A stretch of DNA of 64,000 nucleotides from Glandiceps talaboti (taxonomy: Eukaryota; Hemichordata; Enteropneusta; Spengelidae): contig NC_135556.1 in assembly GCF_964340395.1 (NCBI RefSeq), forward strand, positions 587,501 to 651,500. The letters are read 5' to 3'. Both the position numbers and the translations under genes were made by a program. Position 1 is the stretch's first letter, and each line of letters begins with the position of its first letter. Below the pieces are notes generated by a model, which was given only the letters and a program-made list of their open reading frames with translations, made no database searches and had not been told where the DNA came from. Positions 34,341 to 45,870 of the stretch are shown here, in pieces.

Positions 34341-34550
34341 CCCCGTCACCTATGTAATAAGTATATTCCACCCCGTCACCTATGTAATAAGTATATTCCA
34401 CCCCGTCACCTATGTAATAAGTATATTCCACCCCGTCACCTATGTAATAAGTATATTCCACCCCGTCACCTATGTAATAAGTATATTCCACCCCGTCACC
34501 TATGTAATAAGTATATTCCACCCCGTCATCTATGTAATAAGTATATTCCA
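34341..34550. repeat. 30-bp minisatellite, 7 units
   Basis: Seven copies of CCCCGTCACCTATGTAATAA + GTATATTCCA; only the last differs (CATC for CACC). Open in several frames because 30 is a multiple of three; not a gene. It sits in the intron just upstream of the GDLHG exon. Confidence 0.95.
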
Positions 34551-34992
34551 CCCTAACTGAAAAATAATGTGAATGCCTTTATTCATACCTCAAAAAATGT
34601 CTGCCTATCATGTACTAACTTTAGGGTGGTTACACATACAGACTTGGCAATTAATTTGAACATTCCATTATGCGATACCCAGCAGTACTTTCAGTGCATT
34701 GATTTAGTAATGCAATCCGACTTTCAGCAATTTTAAGCATAGTTTGAAAATGGTAGAAACATTCTGAACTAACATAACAGCAAAATCTATTGTTCCAGTT
34801 GGGCCTGTCTTTCCAAAATCTTCCTGCCCAGCCTGATGTTTTACTGGCCATGGGCCACTTTGCTGGCATTAAAGAGCCTACGAAATGCTTTAACTTTTCG
34901 TTGGCTGTTTGATTTCCAGCCATGTCTGGAGGTATATAGTATACATCTCTGGTCTCTATTAATTTGAATTGAAATATTTATCTTCCACACAG

Positions 34993-35039
34993 GAGATCTG
35001 CATGGTAAGATTGATGACTTGTTCATGATCTTCTACAAG
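34993..35039 (+). CDS. PPEF: PPEF/rdgC-type phosphatase, 47-bp exon with GDLHG
   Basis: A very small exon between TTCCACACAG and AAG|GTAAGC. Joined to the G left by the previous exon it encodes GDLHGKIDDLFMIFYK. GDxHG supplies the Asp and His of the first metal site in all PPP phosphatases. Entry phase 1, exit phase 0. The 19.1 kb intron that follows is the largest seen here. Confidence 0.93.
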
Positions 35040-35054
35040 GTAAGCTTAATAATA

Positions 35055-35545
35055 GATTACATCCATGTCTGGCTCAATTATAATGAATGTTGGTGCATAC
35101 ATGTATAATGTTAGGGGTGATGTATAAAACTGATTAGTTTTTGAGTGAGATCTGTTCAATTTCATGATAAATAGGGCAATTTAAATATCAATGAAATTGA
35201 CTAATTAACCAATATCTTCAATTTCAATATAATTTAGTACATATGAAAAAGGGCATATGTCCTATAAAGTTTGTTGATTTCGCTTAAAGATTTAGTGAAT
35301 AATAATAATAACTTATAAGTTAACTGGTTAATTTGCATAATGAATGAATTTTTTATAATTAGACAATATGTTAACTATGTAAAGTTTCAAACTTCATACA
35401 GTTTCATGTCATTAATTTTCCAATTAAGTAGTACGTACATCATGTATAGCTATAGTTCAGAGGTTTGCATTCCAACAATGTGTAGGCCCATAAATCTACG
35501 GTTTTGCCCTTACGAGAGATATTCAGTTTAAATCTGGTAATACCT
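35055..35545 (+). repeat. Rep-D-like relic in the large PPEF intron
   Basis: TGTCTGGCTCAATTATAATG, GTTTGCATTCCAACAATGTG and TTTTGCCCTTACGAGAGATA match the relic at 4085-4410 and the Rep-D body. Ends are missing. Confidence 0.6.
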
Positions 35546-35552
35546 CCCATAC

Positions 35553-36004
35553 CTTACAAAAATGTGTCTTTTTGGTCAAAAATCTTTAAATAATGTTGGT
35601 TTTAATGTTGGTTTTTATATACTGTAACGTTTTCCCACTCTGTGCTCAAAGCGCTTTACAATTACTATACCTGGCATGGATCTATAGCGACACAACTTCT
35701 CTTCATACTTCCTCAACTCCCTTTATAAGCGCATAGAATTAAATCATTCACATTGCAACCTCTATCCTACCAGGTTCCCAATTATAAAGCTGGGTTGACT
35801 GAAGTAAAGTCGTGGATAAAATCTTGCCCAAGGACTCAGAAACAAACAACAGCGATGTTTGCCCATCATGACTCCAAAACTACTGAGCAGATTGGGCTAA
35901 AATTTAATGGGGATGCATTTTGAGATGTATAGATGAAGAACTATTAAGCATGTAATGATCTATCAGCAATATGCAAATTAGGTGTGAAATAGAAAAATGA
36001 AACA
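35553..36004 (+). repeat. Rep-A fragments
   Basis: Pieces AAAATGTGTCTTTTTGGTCA (about 35560) and ACTACTGAGCAGATTGGGCT then ATATGCAAATTAGGTGTG (35878-35990) are Rep-A body; about 290 bp of unrelated sequence between them looks like an insertion. Confidence 0.6.
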
Positions 36005-36248
36005 AGACTTACCTGGAAGTTGAAGTTTGATTGAAATTCTACCGAATTATCGCGAGCACTGAGTGGTCTCGTGATATAGTTGTGGTGATGCAATCTTTAG
36101 CGTTCAAAGTATATTATGTGCACATTAGGATTGATGTACATGATAATTATAGACTGGTTTATTTCCATTCGGGATTTGGGCACGTGATCACTCAGTGCTT
36201 GAGATAAGTCAGTAGTATATCAACTAAATTCAACTTCCAGGTAAGTCT
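36005..36248. repeat. Foldback repeat beside the recombinase gene
   Basis: AGACTTACCTGGAAGTTGAA at 36005-36024 is repeated inverted, exactly, at 36229-36248. Further in, GCACTGAGTG(G/A)TC is also inverted (about 36056 and 36190), giving arms of about 85 bp. It lies 3' of the minus-strand recombinase, where DIRS/Ngaro elements carry terminal repeats, but it could be an independent MITE. Confidence 0.75.
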
Positions 36249-36380
36249 CCTTTAATTTTTCTATTCTACCTCATTATCATGCACTTCCTAATCACGTGAG
36301 ATTTCAAAGCCAACTGATAGGCACAGAATGAAAATACAATTTATCAAGTCAAATTCTTTGATTTAACTCTGTGACCCAAT

Positions 36381-37436
36381 CTACCTAATAGTCATCAAAA
36401 GTTTATCTGGTTCATAACACCAACATTTTAACACTCCATGTGGAAAGTTGTCATCATTAGTTACAGGTTTGTCATAAAACCTAGCAAAAGTACAACTAGA
36501 ATTCCAGTTAGCAACATTCATGATTTCATGAATAGGCACATCATTTCTCTTTGCTGTGGACACTGAAGCTGCTCTTGTACTGTGCGGCTTAAAAGTTGTT
36601 ATATCTATACCTGCCTTTATTAATACAATTTTGTGCCATCGACTGATGGTATCTCTTAACACTACATTGAATGGGTGAATGTAACTGATAAATAATTGTT
36701 TATCATTTCCTCTCAACTCAGAGGTTCTACTCAAGTACTCTCTTAGAGTTGTCACTACACAAAGCCTCCTATCAGGTGGATATGCAGATAGTTTGACAAG
36801 TGGTACTTTGTAGTTTGGTTGGCTTTGTTTCAAGGGTGCTGCTATTTGAAATATGTATGATGATTTGCCATTGGACATATCATTTAAGTTCAATTATGTA
36901 CAAAGACTGTCCACTTTGTGTAGAAACTATAAAAAGCAATTAAAATTATTAGTCTTCAATGTCAGATCTTTCAAAGTTAAGTTTTTAACTGGTGACACTG
37001 ACTGTAGGTACTTCAACACCACTCTAACATCCAATATTTTGGTGTATCTTGGTTGTGTTGGACAGACTTGGTATACTCCTCTGAGAAACTGAATCACTAG
37101 ATTTGATGATAGTGTATTGTGTCCATCAATTGTGACTACCGTAGTTTGTGCACATCAAGCTATTATATAATTCTGTTAAAAAGTCTAATACCTCATTTAC
37201 AGGTGGTCGAAAAACTTCAATCTCCGTCTTACAATAGAATATTTGCCATTTCCTGATACATGTTGCATATTGTTTCTTTGTCCCTTTCCGCCATGATACT
37301 TTTGTATAATAGTTGAGATGTGTTAATAGTTGAGATGTGTTGATGCCATCAACTGTGCCAGCATTTCTTGCTTCCAACACAGTGTTCACTATTGACAAAG
37401 TGCCAATTATACACTTCACTATTGCTGTTTGTATTT
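36381..37436 (-). pseudogene. DIRS/Ngaro-type tyrosine recombinase, nearly complete but broken
   Basis: Minus strand. N-terminal block 37419-37126: WRKGTKKQYATCIRKWQIFY and FRPPVNEVLDFLTELYN (SAM-like core-binding domain). Middle, after a frameshift: LVIQFLRGVYQVCPTQPRYT and ILDVRVVLKYLQSVSP. Two stops then occur near 36900-36950, where box I with the first catalytic Arg should be. C-terminal block 36893-36381: PPDRRLCVVTTLREYLSRTS, TTFKPHSTRAASVSTA (H-x-x-R box), and NWNSSCTFARFYDKPV (Tyr nucleophile). About 350 codons in total, normal for the family. The recombinase would integrate a circular cDNA in an intact element. Confidence 0.88.
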
Positions 37437-37437
37437 T

Positions 37438-39625
37438 TAGCTCCGCTGTCAGCGAAAGCTGAAAGCGTAGCTTTAGGTATAGGTGGGTATAGAGGTATAG
37501 AGTATAGGTGAATCATTGGTGTCCGTCAACTTTTTTTATTTTCATCATCATCTCCGAAAGTGTCTGTCAGAATACTTCCATATTTGGTGTGCATGTTCCC
37601 TGAGGGGAGGCTATTCAGATTTGTTCATGCCAAGTTGATCTGTGCCATTTTCAATTTTTTACGATTTTTTTCAAAAAATGATATTTTCATCATCTCCTCA
37701 AATACTACTTGTCAGATTGCTTTGATATCTGGTGTGTTGATGCGCAGAGGGTAGCTTACTCAGATTTGTTAATTTCAAGTCAGCACATCTTCTCTTCTAT
37801 TTTTTATGATTTTTTTTTTGAAATTTAACAAAAAAATTAATATGTGACCATTGTGAGCATTGTGAGCATTGTGACCGACGCCATATTGGAAATCAGTCCA
37901 CGAGACTTTAAATAAACTGCCACTTTTCAAAAGACACTATTGACGACAAACAAGCAATGTAATATGTGCTATAGTCATAATTCTACGTATTGTGCACCCA
38001 AATGACAAGTGTTTGTTCTAAACAGGGTTGTAAACTTCAAATCCAAATTCTGCACCCCTTCTACATAATCAGCCAGTCCGCAATACCCTCATTTGCACAC
38101 AATCTATCCTCCAGATAGAGACCGTTACACTTTGAATGGCTGCTCACGGGCCTTATTTTTGGGTATTTTTAACTCGCCGTAACTTTCACTAGAGTCCACC
38201 ATTTTAGATACTGTAAACGCCTAAACTTCAACTGACATCTCTTCTTTCGTGCCAGCAAAATAAATTTTGGCATTACATTTAGGAATACCAATTTTCCGAC
38301 GAATTCGGGACACATACTTGAGGCCCTGAAATTTCGACCCGGTTTTTCGCTCATAGTTTCCTCAATACAGACCGGAAAGTTTACAAATTTCACAAAAAAG
38401 GTGGATTTTTATGTGTTTTAAATAACCATGGCAAGTAAATTTAGTAGGATCATTGTGTAACGGTCCATTCAAGAATTTTCGGTAGAAAACGACTGATTTT
38501 ACCCGGAAGTTGAAGCTGACCTTGTTTGACCGGGCGATTTTCCACAGCAAGCAGCAACGCGGGAGTTCTTGTACTCAATAAAATCACACTTCAGACCCAC
38601 TATAAAAGTTTGATGTTTTCAGATAACATATAAGTTGTGATTAAGTCTATATTGTCGTGCAATTTTGAGTGACAGTGAACTAGAATGAAGACAACTCGCA
38701 TAAGCAAGGCAAGGAATGCCTAGGCCATAGGCAGTACGTACAGTGAATCGACCAAACTTTGTTTATTGGCCAACAGTTTACATATAAACACAGATAACTA
38801 GTGTTAGTTATCTGTGATGTAAACGACATGAACATGTCTTGCCATTTCCAAATTGCAAATATTTGGCAAGTAAAAATAATTAAAATAATTACAACTTTAA
38901 TTTGGCTTCAGACTTTGCATTATGTTTTGCATATCTTTCCCCCAGCGTTTTACATGTAAATCCGAAAAGCTTCTCTCTAGTCACGTCAGTGATCATACCG
39001 GGGCTGCTTTGAGTACGAGCGAGGTGAAGCATGTTGAGGTATTTTGTTGAGAATTATAAATATTGTGAAATGTCAAGTACAAGGTTTAAATACAATGGAA
39101 TGATGAAAAAAAATTGGCGAGTCTGCTGACAGGTGCCAGTCACAAGACACTCAGTAAATTTAAATATTAGATGATGTTATGTCTTCTATAAGTTGATTGT
39201 TGTTGACAATTAAGCTTATGGACAATGTTTTTGGTAAATTTGTTAGAAAATTGAAATTCGAATTGCCTCAAAATTATTTTAGATTCCTAGTTTACTTCAT
39301 TCATAATTAAAATTTTCCAGGGTTAAAGCTGTAAGACACTGGAATTATTCATAGCCAACCTCAAAAATCCTTTGTGTGTGTGTGTGTGTGTGTGTATGTG
39401 CACATTTCCCAGTCGTTATTCGAGATTTTGTGTAATTTTCATAACAGTAAATTTTTTTATAAAATGGTGACTATGGTATAAAAGTACAATATTTTACCAA
39501 CTTTCTGTGTAAAATGTGTTGTATAGTGAGACATCATATGAAACCACTAACCACTTTATTACATCGCTACCAAAATAAAAACCAAAAAGAACAGCGGAGC
39601 TATTCTGACCGATAGGTCGCTTGTT
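37438..39625 (+). mobile_element. Rep-B copy 3, with both ends
   Basis: The 5' end TAGCTCCGCTGT (37438-37449) has its exact reverse complement ACAGCGGAGCTA at 39591-39602, followed by TTCTGACCGATAGGTCGC and TTGTT, i.e. the hairpin GACC gata GGTC. It separates gag-like and recombinase parts of a minus-strand DIRS-like element, so it is an insertion there. About 38080-39030 has no counterpart in the other copies and may be a further insert; ORFs 38169-38393 and 38362-38550 lie in it and are unrecognised. Confidence 0.8.
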
Positions 39626-39783
39626 TGTAGATATATGTCACCAGACCGAGTTTCTGAAGTCAACTGGTCCCATATAAGCTGATTAACTCTGGTGGTTTGA
39701 AGTGTATCACAGATCTCTGGCCTTACGTTTGTTTCATATTTCTCAGCCAGTTTATCTTCATTTGTGATTCCTTCTCTGAACAC
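39625..39783 (-). pseudogene. DIRS/Ngaro gag-like ORF1, C-terminal piece
   Basis: Minus reading: EDKLAEKYETNVRPEICDTL and QTTRVNQLIWDQLTSETRSG then DIYLQ. The pattern L-x-E-K-Y-x-x-x-x-R-P-E-x-C-x-x-L-x-x-x-x-V-N-x-x-I-W-x-x-L-x-x-x-T-R matches the conserved segment of ORF1 in YR retroelements of marine animals, from memory of the family. It is cut by Rep-B on one side and near element Q on the other. Confidence 0.6.
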
Positions 39784-39821
39784 TATTTATGTCTGTCAGC
39801 TGTGAATTATTGCACCGAAGC

Positions 39822-40473
39822 ACAATGGTCCACTGTACAATATTTTACCCACAACTCTCTCTGATTTGTACTGTTGGACATCATCTCCTTGAAGTCAGAC
39901 AGAGCTCACCTGTGTACTATGTTTTGTAAGAATATTTTTGTCATTTGGAAAACATAGAATTGGCACTGATAAGTTTCTGAATACATATTTTCATTGGTTC
40001 TGGTATCTATGATTTATTGTAGAAGGAGTAGCAATTTTAGAAATTTGTCAACAGATTTTCGTAAAAAATATTTTCTATTAAACTAAGGAAAATATATGCA
40101 CCTGTTATGACTTTGCCAAAGATATAAATTTATTTGAATAGGTATAACAAAAGAAATTTACATACTAAAACTCATCATACACACTGTCTACCCAAGCTAG
40201 TGATACTTTGACATTGAAAAGTGTTTTATTCACAGTACATGGTTCATTTAGTTGTTAGTACATTTTTATGCAAAGTTCAGAATTTATTTTTTATTCCTAA
40301 GCGTATTTTTGTTACATATTGATTAACCGTAATTACTATGCTTAAAATGTTGACAAATATGGTTATTAAAGAAGGAACTTCCAAACATATCAATCAGAGA
40401 GAGTTGTGGGTACCTTCTATGCATACCAATCAGAGAGAGTTGTGGGTAAGGTATTGTACAGTGTGGTCATTGT
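39822..40473. mobile_element. TIR element Q, about 650 bp
   Basis: Left end ACAATGGTCCACTGTACAAT and, inverted at the right, ACAATGACCACACTGTACAA; the arms continue TTTACCCACAACTCTCTCTGAT for about 45 bp in total with few mismatches. The right arm segment CAATCAGAGAGAGTTGTGGG is also duplicated at 40391-40410. It lies between two pieces of the same gag-like ORF, so it is an insertion. No transposase seen. Confidence 0.7.
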
Positions 40474-40898
40474 CTTTGTCATTGTCTTTAGAATTATCGG
40501 AGAGCTGGACATATGCTACATACTGTATCACTGTCATTACTAGACGTCTTGGAACGTTTTCACCTAGGCTCATCTGTGAGTTCATCACAAGACGTAGACC
40601 CATTAGGGTTATCCTCAAAGCCACCATATTGACCACATTATGTTCGTAATTATATTGTTAATTTGAGCAAATGAGTTTGCCATTATCTCTTGCAACACTC
40701 ATCATTGACTGTGTCATGAGGTCGTTTAGAGTTCTTGTTTCTTTGAGCATAAGCATTTCTAGGGTTTCACTTGAGCACTGACTTACCCGCTGTGTCTGTA
40801 TGCCTGAACTTGTAGTTGGGTTAGGGTTAGAGTTCTTGTCGGTAGATTTTGAAGAGGACGAGTTCTTAACCTTTTGCTGTTTACCCAAGTTTGTCTTT
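40474..40898 (-). pseudogene. DIRS/Ngaro gag-like ORF1, N-terminal piece
   Basis: Minus reading from 40888: GKQQKVKNSSSSKSTDKNSN and SSETLEMLMLKETRTLNDLM, stop, then in another frame GGFEDNPNGSTSCDELTDEP and KRSKTSSNDSDTVC. Low-complexity Ser/Asp/Lys-rich sequence with a coiled stretch before the conserved gag block is usual for ORF1 of these elements. The assignment rests mainly on position upstream of the gag piece and recombinase on the same strand. Confidence 0.5.
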
Positions 40899-41170
40899 TT
40901 CAGATTTGTTCATGCCAAGTTGATCTGTGTCATTTTCAATTTTTTAGGAATGTTTTGTCAAAAATGAGATTTTCAACTTCTCAAATGTCAGATTGCTTTG
41001 ATATCTGGCATGTAGATGCGCAGAGGGTAGCTTACTCAGATTTGGTAATTTCAAGTCAGCACATGTTCTTTTCTATTTTCTATTTTTTTTTAGTATTTCT
41101 TAAATATGTAAATTAGATACCGGTACATCATCATTTTGTCTGACACCATGTTGGAGAGACCTGTAGCATA
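40899..41170 (+). repeat. Rep-B fragment (copy 4)
   Basis: TTCATGCCAAGTTGATCTG, GATTGCTTTGATATCTGGC, AATTTCAAGTCAGCACATG; both ends missing. It abuts the gag-like piece. Confidence 0.7.
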
Positions 41171-41418
41171 TGTCCAGCTCTCTGTAAACTCAGTATACAC
41201 TGAGAGATTCATTTATTCTTGAACGATACCTGTGAACCATGTAATCATCTCAGAGCATGCAGTGAACAGTAAACTTTGGTGTGTTGGGATCTTTGCTCAG
41301 CTTTTGTCTTGTTTCATGGTAATGGCTAATGTAAGAGAAATAGTTATTAAAGTGTGCTGGGAGCACATTATAGAGTGCATCATGAACAAACATGCCGACT
41401 TGAAATTCATACTGTTTA

Positions 41419-42833
41419 AAAATACCGCCAATGGCGTTGTAGCACAACTGTACAGTTTTTAAAAATGCTAACATGCGAACAATAAGTGTTCATTTGGTGA
41501 ATGACTATCCAGTTGCCTATCCAACCATGTTGCTATCTTTACGATATATGCTATCATTTGGCTGTTGCTATTGATGTGGTCTTGTTGCTAGGCATATTTA
41601 CATATATTTTTTGAATGTTTATTCAATTGTCTATTAATCTCCATTGTTATCTTCACAATATATGTGATGATTTGGCTGTTGCTATGGGCGTGGTCTTGTT
41701 GCTAGGCACACTTGCATACATTTTTTGAATGTTTATTCATTTGTCTTCTATTCCTGTTGTTATCTTTGCAATATATGTGATTATTTGGCTGTTGCTATGG
41801 GCGTGGTCTTGTTGCTAGGCATATTTACATACATTTTTTTGAATGTTTATTCAATTGTCTATTAATCCCCTTTGTTATCTTTGCAATATATGTGATCATT
41901 TGGCTGTTGCTATGGGCGTGGTCTTGTTGCTAGGCACATATGCATACATTTTTTGAATGTTTATTCATTTGTCTTTCTATTCCTGTTGTTATCTTTGCAA
42001 TATACATGATTATTTGGTTGTTGCTATGGGCGTGGTCTTGTTGCTAGGCAAATTTACATACATTTTTTGAACGTTTATTCAATTGTCTATTAATCCCTGT
42101 TGTTATCTTTGTGAAATACACGACCGTTTGGCTGTTGCTATGGGCGTGGTCATGGTTGCTACGGTATTTGCATACATTTTTTGAATGTTTATTCATTTGC
42201 CTACCATATGATGTTGTTATTTGACCAAAATATACTGCCATTTGGTTGTTGCTAAGGGCGTGGTCATGGTTGCTAGGGCCAATTTTGTCAAAATGTTTTG
42301 AAGAATAACATGCAGAAGCATCTCACCAAGTTTCAGACTCGGTGACCAAGTACTTTTTGAGATATAAGTTTTTGACCAAAAATGAACATTTTTACACCTA
42401 ATTTGCATATCACTCATGGAATCATGGTATGCTTAATATTTCTTTGTCCATACATCCCTAGATACATTCCCATTAAATTTCAGCCCAATCTGCTCAGTAG
42501 TTTTGGAATTATAGATTTTTAACCAAAAAGACACATTTTTAGCCCTAATTTGCATATCACTGATGGAATCATCCCGTCATTGACAAATCTTACTTTACAT
42601 CCCCTTAAGAATGTTCCCACTAAATTTCGCACCAATCTGCCTAGTAGTTTCTGAGTTTAAGTTTTTTGACCAAAAATCACATTTTTTGACCCAAATCACA
42701 CATCTGTGATGCGATCATTTTGATTTGAACAATTTCCCAACTAGACACCCAAGGTAATGGACCCACCAAATACCATGGCAATCGGTTCAGCAGTTTTTGA
42801 GTTTAAGTTGTTTACACACACACACACACACAC

Positions 42834-42867
<34 letters not shown>

Positions 42868-42914
42868 GCCGGGCGATCCCTATAGCACTACTGAACCTCA
42901 GTTCAGTTGTGCTA
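41419..42914 (-). mobile_element. Rep-A copy 4, complete, minus orientation
   Basis: On the minus strand it begins TAGCACAACTGAACTGAGG (ending at 42914), has GTCT repeats plus GT repeats, the full body, seven or so 90-bp core units (about 41560-42270), and ends CAGTTGTGCTACAACGCC + ATTGGCGGTATTT. The 11-bp inverted match is exact (41440-41450). It is the best-preserved reference copy in the window. Confidence 0.85.
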
Positions 42915-43559
42915 AAAATGTCAAGAATGCCTACTTTGTGGAGAAGTGGACCAGTATGTGCATCATATTTCATACGTGTTATGACATGCACAATTTTCTT
43001 TTGTACCAGCAAAATATCTCATAAATATGTTTTATATGTACTGCCCCAAATTTCAAGTCCATATGATATATGTGTGGTAATATAAGTTGTAGATGTACCA
43101 ACTAAATATATTTAGAGAACTGTAGGCGACATGGTCTTTACTGATGTGATGTCCGTTTATTCAATGTCCATAGATGAAACCATATACAATCACTCTTATT
43201 AATTCAATTTTGAAACATCAATGCTATCACCAACACCGACAACAACACCGTAAGATCTAATAAATGAAAGAAACAATGCTTGTTTACACTAAAGTATCTA
43301 TGGTAATACTGGCATAAAACGGTAAAATGACAAGTGATAAATCGACATAAAAATCACTACAAAATATCCATTGATGTAAGCGGAAACGAATACTGTACCT
43401 CGTGGGCCTTTTTAGTTGGAAATCTAATGCCACAAACTTCAGTAAACTTCTCTGGTGGCAACTCTCTCTGTTCCGTTGTCCATACAATGTGACCGCTAAT
43501 AAAACAACTATGAACGCATGAGTGGAAAAGTGTCTATGGAGGGCGCAGCATCTTAACTA
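42915..43559. other. PPEF intron; no gene seen
   Basis: No recognised exon or repeat. ORF 43284-43487 (minus) has no signature. Confidence 0.45.
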
Positions 43560-45870
43560 GTAGTACTTAGGAATTATAAGTCTGTTGCATAAGTGTTGTA
43601 CAGCATAAGAAGAACTGAGATTGGCACTGTTTCTCTTAACTTATATAAGATACCAACAAATTTACAAATTTTCTTCTTAATTTCAGTGGTACCTTGCCTC
43701 CACGTTAAAGTGTACATGCAAAGGTACAAACTTTTTTTCGTAATTATGTTTATTTTGCCATAAAAATAAAGGAAATCGGGTTTGTAATAGTACAATATAA
43801 TTCTAACACGAGAAATTGCGCGAAAAATGAGGCACTCTTGGCTCAGCCACAGAGCACCTTCAGGTAAGTACCTCTCATTTGCATATGGATAGGACAGGAT
43901 TTGGAACTTTATGACGTCAATACAGGAACACAAACGCATTCGTCAGTGTATCTTTACATGTAAAGCCATTATGGTCGAACCAGAAGGTCAACTTCAAAAC
44001 CCGTTTTCGCCAGAACCCGACGTTGAATATTGATCAGATTCCTCAAGCGTAGAGCAATACACTCCAGCATTAACACCTGATGGTGTGATTTAGCCAAATT
44101 CATTCGAACCGACCGCTAGCAGTAACGATAGTTCCTCTGGTAGTGAATGAGTATGTCCTAGTGAAGCCGTGTTGTTTATAAATTACATAAAGTGAATGCT
44201 GTTATCAGCGTCCTTTGTTGACATAACTATTCAATGGGTGGAAAACAGCTCCTGCAGACAATGTAATCGAAACGAAAATTATGTAATATTTCCATACCCA
44301 TCAAACATACAGAGAATGAGAATGGCTTCAAGAGTTCCCCATAATATTCTCTCAAGTTGTTCAAATGTAGCATGTGTCGTAACAGTACATTCAATCTATG
44401 ACCATTCAAAATCTTCGCGAAAGTAGACCCACAAATTCGTTAGAGCAGAACGTTTTGTTGGATAACCGTCCCTCTTGAAAGCTATGTGTACACGTACTTT
44501 ATTTCATTTTTTACTGCGTTCATTACCATCCACACAGTGACATGAAGTGGTTTCATCTTCTTTCAAAGCACGGCCCATGTTCACTGAAGCCGGCCGTACT
44601 GTGGTGTATTGTCTCCGACCATTTTTGTTTGAGGTTTTTATGGATAGACATGTCTTACCTCGTGGAAGTTATTTGACCTGGGAGCGTGAAGCTTAGTGCT
44701 GACTGTACTTTGCTGTGTCCATCCACTTTTGACATGTGATTGGTATGACACAGTAATTGTTCATGTAGACAAAACAATGGCAACAAAAATAGCAACATTA
44801 TAATGAGCGTTGTGTCTTTTTACTTTGATATGATTCCGACGATGTATGTGATGTATCACAATGAAAACGATCGACTCCCAGCAACATGGAAATCAAAACA
44901 TACAGTCGGACTACGTACGCATTGTTTAAAAACAAATGCTATCGTAATGAAACTATTTTATGAAGCTAACTTGCTTTCTTGAAAACATTTCAAATTATTT
45001 TATTTTATTTGTCTTCCTTTTTTCGCTTTGATCATGGCTACACCGGTGGCGTGGAGAACCCCGGCCCCTGTAACATTTACTGGCTTTCACTGTATGGCGT
45101 CACTGTCCAGTTTTTACGTGATTTCAACTGCCTTCACCCATTATTACTTACTCAGTTATATCACTCGGAAATGTGTGTAGGGTGATGTTTCACTGCGGGT
45201 GCTGCTGACAAAACACCAAGGAACCATTGTTGTCGGAAGACTAAACTGGTACACCACAATATGTACAGTTACAGATAATACTATGTGGCAAGCGTAATTA
45301 GTAATTCATAAGTAAACATTACACAAAGGCTTAGAAGGCTTTTGTAACACGTGGGACCTCGACACCTTTCGTGAGCTGGTTGCGGTGCCGAAGTTAGTCG
45401 AAGCACATGGGGATTAAGGGGGCAAGTATTTTTGCGACTTTCTTGCCAATGCGCGCAATATTTAGAGGTATGAATGCAATTTCATTTATTTTTATGGCAA
45501 AATAAACATAATTACGAAAAAAAGTATGTACCTTTGCATGTACACTTTAAGTAGACAAACACCAATAAAAGAAATATTCTCAGTTTCCTTTACCACTTGC
45601 CTTTTCAAATTTATACAATCTTGGGTATCTTTAGTACTATATCTACTTTTTATTAAAATGTATTCTGTTTTATTACTATTAATGGTCAGTTTATTGGCAT
45701 TACGCCATTTGTATACATTTTGAAATTATACATTTGCTTGACCAAGAGATACAATGCTTTGCTTTGAGTCTACAGACCAAACTAAGTTCAATTCATCTGC
45801 ATAAAGTCTGAAGTTGAAAAAATTTGAGGAATGTGGGATGTCATTAATATAAATCAAAAACAAAACTGGT
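43560..45870 (-). pseudogene. LINE reverse transcriptase split by a 1.84-kb insertion
   Basis: Upstream half, minus 45870-45551: VLFLIYINDIPHSSNFFNFR then LYADELNLVWSVDSKQSI and ANKLTINSNKTEYILIKSR, ISFIGVCLL. Y-A-D-E is a mutated F/Y-A-D-D catalytic box. Downstream half, minus 43704-43560: WRQGTTEIKKKICKFVGILY then KLRETVPISVLLMLYNT, the post-RT thumb segment (I-K-x-K-I-x-K-x-x-G-I-L-Y-K-L-R). The two halves join in sense across the TTAA element at 43709-45546. A stop and the lost Asp show decay. Confidence 0.82.
43709..45546. mobile_element. TTAA-flanked TIR element, 1,838 bp, inserted in the LINE
   Basis: TTAA precedes (43705-43708) and follows (45547-45550). The inverted arms begin AGTGTACATGCAAAGGTACA and run about 69 bp with two mismatches, through TTTTTCGTAATTATGTTTAT and GCCATAAAAATAAA. 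The TTAA target suggests piggyBac or Kolobok, but the ends lack the CCC start of piggyBac. The interior holds an acidic Ser-rich stretch on + (about 43976-44165: EGQLQNPFSPEPDVEY, SNDSSSGSE) like a transposase N-terminus, but no catalytic core was recognised. Confidence 0.85.

Noticed and set aside
34266-34556. 96-codon ORF with repeated RHLCNKYIPP
   Set aside because: Translation of the 30-bp minisatellite; the complementary strand is equally open.
45018-45066. 2A-like ribosome-skipping motif (TGGVENPGP)
   Set aside because: The consensus needs D-V/I-E-x-N-P-G-P; here the Asp and the residue between Glu and Asn are missing, and the ORF is in a decayed element.
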